A stretch of DNA of 64,000 nt from Piscicola geometra (Eukaryota; Annelida; Clitellata; Hirudinida; Piscicolidae): assembly GCA_943735955.1 (NCBI GenBank), contig OX030969.1, positions 2,052,087 through 2,116,086 of the forward strand, read 5' to 3'. Made by a program: the position numbers and the translations under genes. Every line of letters starts with the position of its first letter. The first letter of the stretch is position 1. Below the pieces are notes generated by a model. That model was not told the origin of the DNA and did no database searches. It saw only the letters and a list, made by a program, of their open reading frames with translations. Below, one piece after another: positions 42,792-54,174 of the stretch.

Positions 42792-44595
42792 TTAACCCAT
42801 TAACGCATACTGTCCTTTTTTAAGGACAGCAATAAAAAGTTTTTTTTATAATAGTTATCTTGATTATATTTATTATCTTTGCAATTAATCCTGTCCTATA
42901 TAAACTGAAGTCTTTGTTAAAAAAAATTTTTGTGATTTGAAATTGATAAATTGTTTCGATATTCTGATTTTTCAAGGCGATAACTAAATTTTTTGTGTTT
43001 TTGTCATGGCTCATGAAAAAAAGTTAGTTATAATTTTATTTAATGTCTACCATTCATAATTTATAATATTATTTTATTGTTATCCATTCTTATATCTTAT
43101 TTTAAAATAAATTTCATTTTACATGTAATATTATTTCCAAAAACTGTGTTTTATTGAGTGTCCTTTTTTAAGGACACTATGCAGTAATACAGATGGTAAA
43201 AAAAATTATTTTCAGATTCGCTCTTCATGAAGTCATTAGTATTTTGGAAGATGACAATGATTTCTTTTCAGCAGATATAGTCATGATTCCTCCTACTGAC
43301 CCAAACTGCTCTGATGAGGATAGTGGACCCGAGGATGGTGAAGGTACCCTAGATAATTTATCAAGAAACCAGCTAAATGCAGAAGCAGAAATAGTAATTT
43401 CCAAAATTGGGGAAGAGAAAACCACTATAATTAGAGAAGAAACTGCTGTGAAAAGGCCAGCTAAAATAAATTTAAATTGATCGGAGATGGACCAAAAAAG
43501 ACATTACTACTGGATTATTGGCAGATAATAGTTCAGAGGACAAATCAAATTTAGAAAAAATGTCTCCTCTCACATTGTTCAATTTATTTTTGGATGTACC
43601 AGTCATCAAGCTAATAACAGACATGTCAAATTTATATGACAGCCAAAAACTAAAACAGCTGAATGCTACTGAAAATGAATATAGAGTGGTGCTGGCTTTA
43701 CTCATGCTTTCAGGTTATGTTCCTTTTGCAAACGGCAGGATGTACTGGGAACAGAGCGACGATGTACACAATCTAGCTGTAAGCAATGCTATGACTGTCA
43801 ACAGATTTGAAGAGTTATTAAGATATTTGCATTGCAATGACAACGAGAAAATTAATAAGTTAGACAAGATGGCCAAAGTGCGTCCATTATTTGATGCTAT
43901 GAATGAAAGATTTCTCAAATTTTGGCCCAAAGAATGTCATTTGGCGATTGATGAATCAATGGTGCCATATTATGGAAGGCATTCATCAAAACAGTTTATC
44001 AGAGGAAAACCCATAAGGTTTGGATATAAAGTTTGGTGTCTAAATAATAGGCTTGGGTATTGGGTAACCTGTTACCCGTATCAAGGAGCCTCGGAAGAAT
44101 TCAATAGCGAATTAGGACTTGGTGGATCGGGGGTATCTAAACTAATAAAATGCTTACCAAAAGACACTCCATGTTATACTGAAATATTTATAATTTTTTC
44201 ATATGGTTTCAAACAGATCAAAAAAGAAAAAAAAGAATCCATGAATTTAGCTAAAAGCGTGTTGCAGATGTCCGATACGATGGAAAAGATCATTTTATTG
44301 GTAAAATTGAAGATGGCCAAAAAAGATGCAAGTAATGTGGAAAGAAAGTGGAAAAAAAATGCCTTAAATGTAATTTAGCTTTACATTTGGAGTGCTTCAG
44401 CATCTACCACGAATCGTGATTACCGTCAGTAGCAACGCATAGTGTCCTTTTTTAAGGACATTTTTTATTTTCATCATAACTTTTTTCGTATAAAATATTT
44501 TAGACTAGTTTTTTAATTTTATTTTTTAGAATCAGTTTTTCAATAAAATGTAAAAAAATTAATTAATTCCTTTGATTCATGCGTTAATGGGTTAA
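42792..44595 (+). mobile_element. piggyBac element with TTAA ends
   Basis: TTAA at 42792-42795 and 44592-44595; ends CCCATTAACGCATACTGTCC and CATGCGTTAATGGG. The palindrome TGTCCTTTTTTAAGGACA stands near each end (42811-42828, 44443-44460) and a third time at 43159-43176, just before the first transposase frame. Length 1.8 kb, shorter than an intact piggyBac because the catalytic core is partly deleted. Confidence 0.93.
43193..44420 (+). pseudogene. piggyBac transposase, interrupted and internally deleted
   Basis: First frame 43193-43480 (FALHEVISILEDDNDFFSAD, acidic N-terminus) ends with a stop; the next, 43518-44378, carries the DDE_Tnp_1_7 N-terminal domain (PLTLFNLFLDVPVIKLITD, NEYRVVLALLMLSGYVPFAN) and the first catalytic Asp in CHLAIDESMVPYYGRHSS. 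After LGLGGSGVSKLI about half of the catalytic domain is missing, and after a frameshift the Cys-rich tail appears (MAKKDASNVERKWKKNALNV in one frame; CKCGKK-like, KCNLALHLECF in another). Inactive. The 9.6-kb copy has lost a similar part, so both may descend from one deleted element. Confidence 0.9.
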
Positions 44596-45219
44596 TATGT
44601 GCAATCAGCCCAATAAATTGCTTTTATTTAAGGTTCTAGCTTTTAAATAAAACTCAAATTGTAATTCAATGAAAGTTTAACCATTTTTTCATTAAACAAA
44701 TTAGATAAAAAGTAAAATTTAATTAACTAAGCTTAAAAAACCAATATTTAAAACTGAATATCTTATCAAGTCAACTTTACGCTGTGTCATCTGGAATTTT
44801 TGAATCGACACCTACTTGTTCATTTTTCAAATCCGCAAATCAAAATATAATGTATATAAATGAATTATATATCGTTAAAATCGTATTTGAATTTCCTACT
44901 TCAAACCGAAAGCTAGAAAAAAATTTCTTAAATAGTTAAACGAGAAAACAAACTTTAAATTGTTCACTTTGAATTTAAAATAATTTTTAAAATATAATTA
45001 AAATCTAACAAATACATTCTGAAAGTACATTTCCTAATCTTTCAAATGATATCAACTTCATTGAAAAAAAGTGCTCCTCCGTTTGTTATTTTAAAACTAA
45101 AAATCATACGTATAGCATTTTATTAAATGTAAAGCGCATCACAATTAAGATTTTGTTTTTATATCGTCTGCTGAATAGTTGACGCCGTTTAAAGGCTAAA
45201 TTTCTATATTATTTGAAAA
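44596..45219. other. No gene seen
   Basis: AT-rich DNA between two transposons, without a supportable feature. Confidence 0.55.
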
Positions 45220-45222
45220 TTA

Positions 45223-46550
45223 CACTGGGCAACAAAAAATTTGCTGTCAGAGGTTTTTTGATGGATTTAGTATAATTTCATAGTGCTGAATTCAAAAATG
45301 ATATTCTCTTTGTTTAATCAGGTCAACTTTTTTATCTATGGTCTCGGGACCGTTTTATTTATTCTTCATATATAAAGAATATTTAATGTTGTTTTTTAGC
45401 TATTTTTTATATTTCTGAAATTCAAATAATTTATTTTTATTTAGTTATTAAAAGTTTATTTGAATTTTAAGTAAATATATTTTCTATATTTAGTAGATAA
45501 AATGAAAAAAGCTAGAAGGCATTGCCAAAACAACCCAGACGTTTTTTGTTATATATGCGGTGAGTATACTCTACTTTCTAACCGAAATCCAGTGACTAAT
45601 TTCATGAAGGTGGCTTACCACAGCTATTTTAAATTTAAGCTTGGTGACCAAGATAAAAATTGGGCTCCACACATGGTGTGCAAGACATACACAGAGAATC
45701 TGTGTCGTTGGACCAAAGGCAAGATGAGTAGCTTAAAGTTTGGTATTCCTATGGTTTGGAGAGAACCAAAAAACCACCCTATCGACTGTTATTTTTGTGC
45801 TGTTGATGTAAAAGGAATTAATAAAAATAACAGAAATAGTCTTGAATATCCTGATCTGGAATCCGCACGAAACTCCTGTACCTGTTTCCACAGAAAGTGA
45901 TAAAAATTCATCTGTTGAGGAGAAAGAAGATGATGATGACGTATTAGTTTATGAAGATGTTCCAAATCCATTTTTACAAATGTAGGTAAATGTTCGTGAT
46001 CTCAACTTATCTAAATCAGCTGCTGAACTTTTAGCATCGAGACTGAAAGATAAAAATATTCTTTGTGACGATGTTCGAATCACTTTTTATCGAAACAGAC
46101 ATCAAGAGTACCTGCATTTTTTTGCTGGACAATGAAAAAAGATGTGTCTACAAATGAGCACTCTAGAAGTTGCAAAAAAAGACAATTTATGCCTTGATTG
46201 TTTAATAAAAAACTTGAAACTCTTTTTTTTGTTATTTTTTACTTACACTTACTATTTAAAAAACTAATGAATTTGAAGTTTTAAATATGTTAAATTTATG
46301 TTGTATTAAACATTATTTTTTTTTAATAAACAGACTCTAAAAAAATAGTAATATAAAAATATGAAAAAACCGCAAAAAATGTCAGAGAGATTTAATTGAA
46401 AATCTCAATTCATTGAAATTAAAATAACTTGAAAACTTGACCTGATACAGAAAAGCTGAAATCATTTTTGAAATCAGCAGCTAAAATTCTGTATAAATCA
46501 GTTTAAAAAGTTCAGACAGCAGACATTTTTTTGTTTTTTGTTGCCTTGTG
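45223..46550 (+). mobile_element. TTA-flanked element carrying a Cys-rich ORF
   Basis: TTA at 45220-45222 and 46551-46553; ends CACTGGGCAACAAAAAATTT and, reversed, CACAAGGCAACAAAAAACAA, both followed by GCTGTC within about 25 bp. A 3-bp TTA duplication is what PIF/Harbinger-type elements make. It was inserted into exon 1 of a BTB relic (46554-46649). It carries the protein pseudogene 45502-46140. Confidence 0.6.
45502..46140 (+). pseudogene. Cys-rich protein of a widespread uncharacterised family (N-terminal part)
   Basis: Open for 132 codons: HCQNNPDVFCYICGEYTL, KVAYHSYFKFKLGDQDKNWA, PHMVCKTYTENLCRWTKGK, LKFGIPMVWREPKNHPIDCYFCAV. From memory of the family, this pattern (CYICGEY ... GIPMVWREPKNH ... 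CYFC) is common as uncharacterised, transposon-like proteins in invertebrates. After about 45865 the match shifts frame (ETPVPV, then LNLSKSAAELLASRLKDKNI and ITFYRNRHQEYLHFFA) and has stops, and the long catalytic-looking rest is absent. Two zinc-binding CxxC sites are likely. Function unknown. Confidence 0.65.
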
Positions 46551-46553
46551 TTA

Positions 46554-46649
46554 TTTGTGCACGTGGAGAAGTTTGTCTTCAACTTCGATTAAGACGCTGG
46601 AAAGAGGGTCAGGAATGCTGGAATCATCACACTTTTCTTTGGCATCCAT
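46554..46649 (-). pseudogene. BTB gene D relic (exon 1 start only)
   Basis: Minus strand: ATG, then DAKEKCDDSSIPDPLSSVLI, EVEDKLLHVHK, closest to gene B. It stops where the TTA-flanked element is inserted. No other BTB exon is found on the far side of the element, so the rest was lost. Confidence 0.85.
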
Positions 46650-46883
46650 TATTAGAAAGTTTGAATTACTTTTAAAAAAAGGATCTTTTATTATCTCAAG
46701 TTTCTTATCAAGTTTCAAGTTTATATCTAAAATTATCTTAAAAGCGTTTATGAGAAAATAGGAAAAATCACACGTTTACTTTTCAACTTTCAGTTTCTCT
46801 TTATATACTGAAGCCGGCTTTAGCGCGAAATTTTTTAAACACATGTACACATAGATATCCTACAAACAACAAGTAGTATGTAT

Positions 46884-48330
46884 GTATGTATTAGAGGTCG
46901 GACATGGACGATTATTCATTCCCGGTCCCGTCCCGTTCCCGATGGAACATCAGAATTTTGATTCCCGTCCCGTCCCGTTCCCGAATTTTTTTTCACCGTC
47001 CCGACTGGTCCCAAACTTGCTAGAAATGTTAGAAACATTTCTTAAAATTTATTATTTGAAAGTCAGAGAATATTTCTTTACAAAAATAAAAAAAACACGG
47101 TTTAAATTTCAAATATTTCTTGAAATGAAAGTATTGAAGTTAGTCATTGTTTTTGAGTAATTCAATCGAGTCTTTATTGCTTTTCACACGGGTTAAACCG
47201 TTAAGAGTTTCAGCTTTCAAATTAGATGATTTTGGGTCTGAAGTTAAACGACCACATATTGAAAAATTCCGTTTACAGCAATATAACTTGCAGATATACT
47301 AAAAAAAATTGGGCTACTTCTTGTAGTATTTTAAAATTGCTTATTTTATTCCAATAAAATAAAACTTCTTTATAATTTTCAATTTTTTTATTTTTTTGAG
47401 ATGTAATTGTGAATATTTGTACAATTCATCCTCTTCTGAATTTTTTTCTTCGTTTATTATTATTAATTCTTCAATAATGTTAGAAATATGTTTTTTGACA
47501 ACATTCTTATTCTCCACAACTGCAAATATATAATCATTCGTATAATTTGATAGTATAATAATTTTATTATAATTTTTACGTTATAAAAACAAACATAATA
47601 GGTCTAAATAACCATCATTTGTTTTTTTTCTCAACGACACTGCAGCTTGGTCTGGCTGTACAAAAAAAGAATTAAATTTCTCTAATGAAAGTCTTGGTAT
47701 TTATTTCTTTTCTATCCCAAACTTTTTTCTTATTATTCTTTCATACTGGGGATGCAACAGACATGCTGTCATAGGAATAAGATCAATAGCATCTTTTCTT
47801 TTGTCGAAATGATCAACTGAGCAATCATTTGGAGATTAATCATTCAAATTCAAAGTATTAATTTATAAAATTAAAATAATATAACTGACCATTTTGATTT
47901 CATCTGAAAAGTTTTCATCATCTCCCTAATCTTTGGACTCATCATAACCACTTCAAATGTGGTGTTGGAGATTTCGACATTGGCAATGGTGGCTTCGTTA
48001 TACATTTCTATTGCATTTAATACTTATTTTAAGTACGGAGTATCAATGAAATAAAGATTTCCATACTTAGAAGTTTGCTGAAAAATCATTGTTAAAGAAT
48101 CCAATCCCAATAAGTGTTATTCCCGTTTTTTCCGTTCCCGATTTGAAAGTTGATTCCCGTTCCCGTCTTTTCCCGTTCCCGATTTGAATGTTGATTCCCG
48201 TTCCCGTCCCGAAAACCTATTCCCGGTTCCCGACTTTTCCCGTCCCGAAATTAAATTTCATTCCTGTTTCCGCGAGAGTCCCGCGGGTACCCGGTCAGAT
48301 CGGGTACCCAGTCCGACCTCTAGTATGTAT
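46884..48330 (-). mobile_element. hAT element 1 (complete ends, TSD GTATGTAT)
   Basis: Element 46892-48322 between GTATGTAT at 46884-46891 and 48323-48330. Ends TAGAGGTCGGAC / GTCCGACCTCTA. Both subterminal zones are packed with CCCGTCCCGTTCCCG-type motifs. On the minus strand the region 47290-47160 encodes the hAT dimerisation part (FSICGRLTSDPKSSN-like, NGLTRVKSNKD) in slightly broken form, and 48000-47880 and 47830-47640 match the core seen in element 2. Transposase is decayed. Confidence 0.9.
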
Positions 48331-48334
48331 CTAT

Positions 48335-49192
48335 TAGAGGTCGGACCGGGTACCCGCGGGAACGGGAATGAAAAGTAATTTCGGGACGGAAAATGTCGGG
48401 AACCGGGAATAGGTTTTCGGGACGGGAACGGGAATCAACTTTTAAATCGGGAACAGGAAAAACGGGAATACAATTATACTTCAACAAACTCCTAAGTATG
48501 GGAATCTCTATTTCATCGATACTCCATACTTAAAATAAGTATTAAATGCAATAGAAATGTATAACGAAGCCACCATTGCATTGTCAATGTCAAAATCTCC
48601 ATCGTTACATTTGAAGTTTTTATGGCGAGTCCAAATATTAGGGAGATTAAAACAAATGGGTGATGATGAAAACTTGTCAGATGAAATCAAACTGGTCAGT
48701 TAAATTATTTTTCGTTATTATTTTTATTATTTATTATTTATTATTTATTATTATTATTACTTTGAATTGTAATGATTAATTTCCAGTTGATTGCTTAGTT
48801 GACCATTTCGACAGAAGAAAAGATGCCATTGATCTTATTCATATGGCAGCATCTCTGTCGCATCCCCAGTATAAAAAAATATTATAAAATGAGTTTGGGA
48901 TAGAAAAAGAAATAAATACCAGTGCATTTATTAGAGAAAACTTAATTCCATTTTGTACAGCCAGACCAAGCTGCAGTGCCGTTGAAAAAAAAACAAATGA
49001 TGGTTATTTAGACCTATTATGTTTGTTTTTATGAAGTAAAAATTATAATACAATTTTTATAACTATCAAGTTATACGAATTATTTTATTTTTGTAGTTTT
49101 GGAGAATAAGATTTTTGTCAAAATACATATTTCTAACATTATTGAGGAATTAATAATAATGAACGAGGAAAAATGTCAGAAGAAGAATTCAT
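48335..49192 (+). mobile_element. hAT element 2 (inverted, right-truncated)
   Basis: Starts TAGAGGTCGGACCGGGTACC only 4 bp after the duplication of element 1 and runs in the opposite sense. Frames: NEATIALSMSKSPSLHLKFL, WRVQILGRLKQMGDDENLSD, then after an intron-like gap DHFDRRKDAIDLIHMAASLS, FIRENLIPFCTARPSCSA: hAT transposase. The element ends abruptly at about 49190 at the 3' end of BTB gene B. Confidence 0.85.
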
Positions 49193-50611
49193 TAGAGATT
49201 GAAAGAGAGCTCAATATTTGTTCAATATTACCATTTCTTTCAACACTACTACTATGGGCGACCTCATTTAAACGGCCTATCGCCTCTTGAGATATAAACT
49301 TTACAATGTCTCGGTAGGCTTTTAAGCACCTTTTGCAGTCTTTGTTGAATCCGTCCTGAAGGGAGTTTGAGGGTGGGTTGTTAATGAAGAAGAAGTGCTC
49401 CACAAGGAGAATGAGGTGTTAGGGCATAATAGTGAAAAACTTTCCGAACCCGATTGTGGATTGAACATGCTCCATATGACGAAATAACGCCCATGATTTC
49501 ATTTACTTGTTTAATTTTCTGTGCAATAAAGCTTGGTGGTTGGTATGATGAATGGGGAAGAGAGGGATGATAAAAAGTTCAATCCTACATCTTTTCTCAT
49601 ATCAATTTCTACATATTTTACATCCCATCCTCCTTTCATTTGATTTATTCGTCCCTTTCAACCTACTCACCATTTCTGAGGCAGCAACCTTCCGCTCAAG
49701 AATAGAGTTGACGGTTTCATGATCGAGCTTGCCAAAGAAAGGATCTTTTTCCATATCGGATAGTTTCAGAAATTTCACCTTGGGGATGACATGGTTATGG
49801 TTTATGTATTTTATTGAAATATGATTTTGTGGCTTGAAAGGTGATAGATTGAAAAGGAATCTGATAAAATAAAAAAAGTAATATTTAGTTTTCAATTCCT
49901 TAATTTTTTTATCCATTTCTCAACCATCCAACCCACCCATACCTTCTCAACACACTTTGCCTTCAACTGGTGGAGACCATATTGCTGTGCCAATAGCAAC
50001 AATTCTAAGCTGTCTCCCTTGCGGTGGAGGAATTCTGTGTGGTTAGTGGAAATGAGGGAATAAGGGTTGAAAGAATAGGCAGAGATGAAGACTCTGAAAG
50101 TAGGCACTCTTTTTAAATAAAAAGTAGTTATGGTGGCAGATAAAAACCTTCACACTTCCTCTTAATTTCTTCTATCTCATATTTTTGCCAGAGAGTTGAA
50201 TAAAAATCCACATTGGAGTCTGTGGGGAAGGTGGCAGTGGCAGTGGGGGTGGTGAATGGGTGATGAAATGAGGATGTAGTATGATGCAATACAAACGTTG
50301 TTACTTCTACATTACTTCTATCTCTACATCCACGCATATCCTCTGTTTCCTCCCGTTTCAATTCGCAATCCACCTTCCCGCTAACCTGTGTTAGGCGGAT
50401 AAATACACTGCAGAAGCTCAATCAGATCTCCTACCTTCTTCTCGGGCAGTTCCTTTCTTCTCTTGAGATTAGAAGTGGACATCGGAAGAAAAATAGGAGA
50501 CCACTTTGCACTCACTTTGTGCACGTGGAGAAGTTTGTCTTCAACTTCGATTGAGACGCTGGAAAGAGGGTCAGGAACGCTGGAATCATTACACTTTTCT
50601 TTGGTATCCAT
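49176..50611 (-). CDS. BTB-domain protein gene B (6 exons)
   Basis: Minus strand exons 50611-50386, 50219-50148, 50106-49943, 49832-49671, 49518-49441, 49397-49176 join in phase to 307 residues. Exons 2-4 have exactly the lengths of gene A (72, 164, 162); exon 1 is 21 bp shorter and exon 5 is 6 bp shorter, both in-frame changes, which argues that it is or was under coding constraint. BTB start VEDKLLHVHKVSAKWSPIF; EIEEIKRKCE; LLLLAQQYGLHQLKAKCVEK; LSDMEKDPFFGKLDHETVNS. The final exon reads through the point where A stops and the last five or so residues (NEFFF) come from the truncated hAT element 2. An upstream in-frame ATG exists at 50665; 50611 is chosen by alignment with A. Confidence 0.8.
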
Positions 50612-50667
50612 TTTTAGAAAATTTGAATTATTTAAAAAAAGATCTTTTATTATATCAAGTTTCAAGT

Positions 50668-50766
50668 TTATGAGGAAATAGGAATAATCCCACGCTTATC
50701 TCAATTATTTATGAGGAAATAGGAATAATCCCACGCTTATCTCAAGTATTTATGAGGAAATAGGGG
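50668..50766. repeat. 48-bp tandem repeat next to BTB gene B
   Basis: TTTATGAGGAAATAGGAATA then ATCCCACGCTTATCTCAA(T/G)TA, two full units and a partial third, just upstream of gene B. Confidence 0.9.
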
Positions 50767-50771
50767 TTCTA

Positions 50772-50975
50772 GGATCCAAAGTCTTCAGGATAAAAAGTCT
50801 TCAGGATAAAAAGTCTTCAGGATAAAAAGTCTTCAGGATAAAAAGTCTTCAGGATAAAAAGTCTTCAGGATAAAAAGTCTTCAGGATAAAAAGTTTTCAG
50901 GATAAAAAGTTTTCAGGATGAAAAGTCTTCAGGATGAAAAGTCTTCAGGATGAAAAGTCTTCAGGTTAAAAAATC
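50772..50975. repeat. GGATAAAAAGTCTTCA minisatellite
   Basis: Twelve or so 16-bp units, perfect in the middle and with ATGAAAAG and GTTAAAAAATC variants at the end. Related arrays at 58464-58560 and 58826-58955. Confidence 0.95.
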
Positions 50976-51922
50976 TTCATAAAAAAATTTTCAAAAAATT
51001 AATTTTTAAGGAAAAATACTCGATTAATACGTGATCCCCAAAACTTAAAGAATAAAATTTATTAATTTTATCTAATTTTTGCTATATTTTTTTCGTTCAA
51101 TCTCGAAATTGCATTTGAATAAATTTGATTTGGCTGTTGTTGTTTCGTCATTTTATCCATGAAATTGTTTGCTGGTTCTCGATCGTGGTTATAAATAGTC
51201 TTCAAGGAAATCATCTTTAAAACATAAACCTTAAAGAAAAAAATTTCATACTTTAATCTAAGGTTTGCTCTATTTTTTTCTTTCAATCTGGAAATAGCAT
51301 TCGAATAATTTATATTAGTTATTTATATATATTTGTTTGATCTTCGATCAAAGTACAGCTTTTTAATAAAAATACATAGTTGTTTCCATATGAAAACATT
51401 TTATTGAATAAAATAAAAAAAATTAAAAATAGAGTCTGTTTAAATTTTATTTAAAACATAATGATGAACATGAAAAAAGTAACTAATGAAACTAAGTCCT
51501 CCCTAGTTCCCAACAAGTTAGAAAGGCTCTTGGAGGGCTTCATCAACTAAGATTGAATATCTTAGAATATCTATAAAAAAATCTCTGGTCACAGTCTTTT
51601 GAAGTTTTGCAGTATATTACTATATCTATGTCCAATTTCTTATGTATAAAACTAAATTTTCAATTCTTAGTAAATTAACTTTTAGTAAACACATGATTAA
51701 ATAATTACATTATTATTTAAAACATGAATTGTAAAAATAAATAAATAAACTTTGCAAAGTTTCATTTTTTAATATTTAAAAAAATTAAACCCAGAAAAAT
51801 TAAATTTACCTGAAGTGTAGGATTGTTGAAAGTGCACTGAGAGAGATGATGGTGTGATTGGGTCCTGAATTGGCATCTCACTGATAGGTCACTTATCTGA
51901 TAAGATGTCCCAAGGTTGTTGC
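50976..51922. other. No gene seen
   Basis: AT-rich; two similar stretches (51065-51120 and 51250-51300, TTTTTTTCxTTCAATCTxGAAAT) suggest a local duplication of about 190 bp. No supportable gene. Confidence 0.5.
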
Positions 51923-53432
51923 ACGCTCACTAGAGATCGGACATGAACGATTTTTCATTCCCGGTCCCGACCCGTTCCCGAAATTTTTTTTCCCGTCTTG
52001 TTTCGTTCCCGATGGGACATCAGAATTTTGATTCCCGTCCCGTCCCGTTCCCAATTTTTTTTTTCCGTCTCGTCCCGTTCCCGATGGGACATCAGAATTT
52101 TGATTCCCGTCCCGTCCCGTTCCCGAAATTTTTTTCCCGTCCCGACTCGTTCCCGAAAGCTTTTTGTTTTTTATTCATTTTTGCTGTCGTTTTCACTGGT
52201 CCCAAACTTGCTAGTTCTAACATTTCTTAAAATTTATTATTTGAAATTTAGAGAATTATTCTTTTAATAAAATTTAAAAAAACACAATTTAAAGTTCAAA
52301 TATTTATTGAAATGAAAGTATTGAAGTTAGTCATTGTTTTGAGTAATTCAATCAAGTCTTTATTGCTTTTCACACGGGTTAAACCGTTAAGAGTTTCAGC
52401 TTTCAAATTAGATGATTTTGGGTCTGAAGTTAAACGACCACATATTGAAAAATTCCGTTCACAGCGAATATAACTTGCAGATATACTAAACAAAATTTTG
52501 GCTACTTCTTATAGTATTTTAAAATTGCTCATTTTATTTCAATAAAATAAAACATCTTTATAATTTTCAATTTTTTTGGGACGTAATTGTGAATATTTGT
52601 ACAATTCATCCTCTTCTGAATTTTTTTCTTCTTTCATTATTATTAATTCTTCAATAATGTTAAAAATATGTTTTTTGACAACATTCTTATTCTCCTTAAC
52701 TGCAAATATAAAATCATTCGTATAATTTGATATTATAATAATTTTAATATAATTATAACCATCATTTGTTTTTTTTCTCAACGGCACTGCAGCTTGGTCT
52801 GGCTGTACAAAATAGAATTAAATTTTCTCTAATGAAAGTCTTGGTATTTATTTCTTTTCTATCCCAAACTTTTTTCCTATTATTCTTTCATATTGAGGAT
52901 CCAACAGACATGCTGTCATATGAATAAGATCAATGGCATCTTTACTTTTTTTGAAATGATCAACTGAGCAATCATTCAAATTCAAAGTATTAATTTATAA
53001 AATTAAAATAATAAAACTTATCATTTTGATTTCATCTGAAAAGATTTCATCATCACCCATTTGTTCTAATCTCCCTAATATTTGGACTCGCCATAACAAC
53101 TTCAAATGTAGTGTTGGAGATTTCGCCATTGGCAATGGTGGCTTCGTTATACATTTCTATTGCATTTAATACTTATTTTAAGTACGGAGTATCGATGAAA
53201 TAAAGATTTCCATACTTAGAAGTTTGCTGAAAAATCATTGTTAAAGAATCCAATCCCAATAACTGTTATTCCCGTTTTTCCCGTTCCCGATTTAAAAGTT
53301 GATTCCCGTTCCCGTCTTGTCCCGATCCCGACTAGAATGTTGATTCCCGTTCCCGTTCTTGTCCCAAAAACCTATTCCCGGTTCCCGACTTTTCCCGTCC
53401 CGAAATAAATTTTCATTCCCGTTCACGCTCAC
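51923..53432 (-). mobile_element. hAT element 3 (TSD present, right end missing)
   Basis: ACGCTCAC at 51923-51930 and 53425-53432. Left end TAGAGATCGGACATG; CCCGTCCCGTTCCCG blocks at both sides. On the minus strand 52493-52296 is the hAT dimerisation domain (CERNFSICGRLTSDPKSSN, ETLNGLTRVKSNKDLIELL). The right end stops at CATTCCCGTT, about 70 bp short of the terminus of element 1, yet the duplication is intact. Confidence 0.85.
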
Positions 53433-53826
53433 TCAGATAGTCAAGACAAACATATGTTTCAACTGCAACTTTTCATTGCAATTCGTTGACTTGTTGTTTG
53501 GCAAATAATTTGCAGTTTTCATAAAGACCTAAGGCATATAGGTCCTATATTGTAAGATGAAATGAGTTTGTCGAAACTGAGTCTACTTTGCCAGAATGCG
53601 CTCACCAAAGAAAGGAGCATTTGTGGTGGCTTTCGCTGGTTTCATTTTCAAGAAATCTGGACTTACTCCCAAAGAGACCTTGTACAACATCATTTATGGC
53701 AGCAAAAAAGTTCCAGGTCCACAAAAAAGAATCACCATCAAAGAAAAAAAGGAGAAAAAGAAAGCACTGAACAAAGACTTCCTCAAACAGCTGCTTCATC
53801 TTTTGAGGATCATCATCCCAGGCGTT

Positions 53827-53829
53827 TGA
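53827..53829 (+). other. In-frame TGA inside ABCD exon 1
   Basis: The frame is the same before (LKQLLHLLRIIIPGV) and after ([18 protein letters not shown]) the TGA, and both sides match the family. A single base change from TGG or CGA would open the frame. Confidence 0.85.
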
Positions 53830-54174
53830 AGCAAGCAATTTCTGCTCCTCCTTGCGCAAACACTCACGCTCATCTTCAAGACACTGCTGTCAGTGGTGGT
53901 CGCCAAGATGGATGGCCAAATCGTCAAATCGATCGTGCAAAAAGCCCCCTTAATCTTTGCATCTTCCCTCCTTCGCTGGCTTCTGATAGCAGTTCCGGCG
54001 ACCTTCACGAACAGTCTCATAAGGTTCCTCGAGGCGAAGATTGCCCTGTCGTTCCGGTCACGTTTCGTTTCTCACGCCTACCAACTCTACTTCAAGAATC
54101 AAACTTACTATAGGTTTGTGTTAATTTCATCATCATCATTGTCGTCATCATTATCATTATCGTCATCATCTTTG

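Noticed and set aside
46882..53406. Pro/Phe/Arg-rich peptides (PVPFP-like) as a protein
   Set aside because: They are translations of the CCCGTTCCCG motif arrays at hAT ends.
53596..53829. Ribosomal-protein-like small gene (Lys-rich, 77 codons)
   Set aside because: The Lys-rich stretch is the poorly conserved region before the first helices of an ABCD transporter; the next segment in the same frame matches that family clearly.
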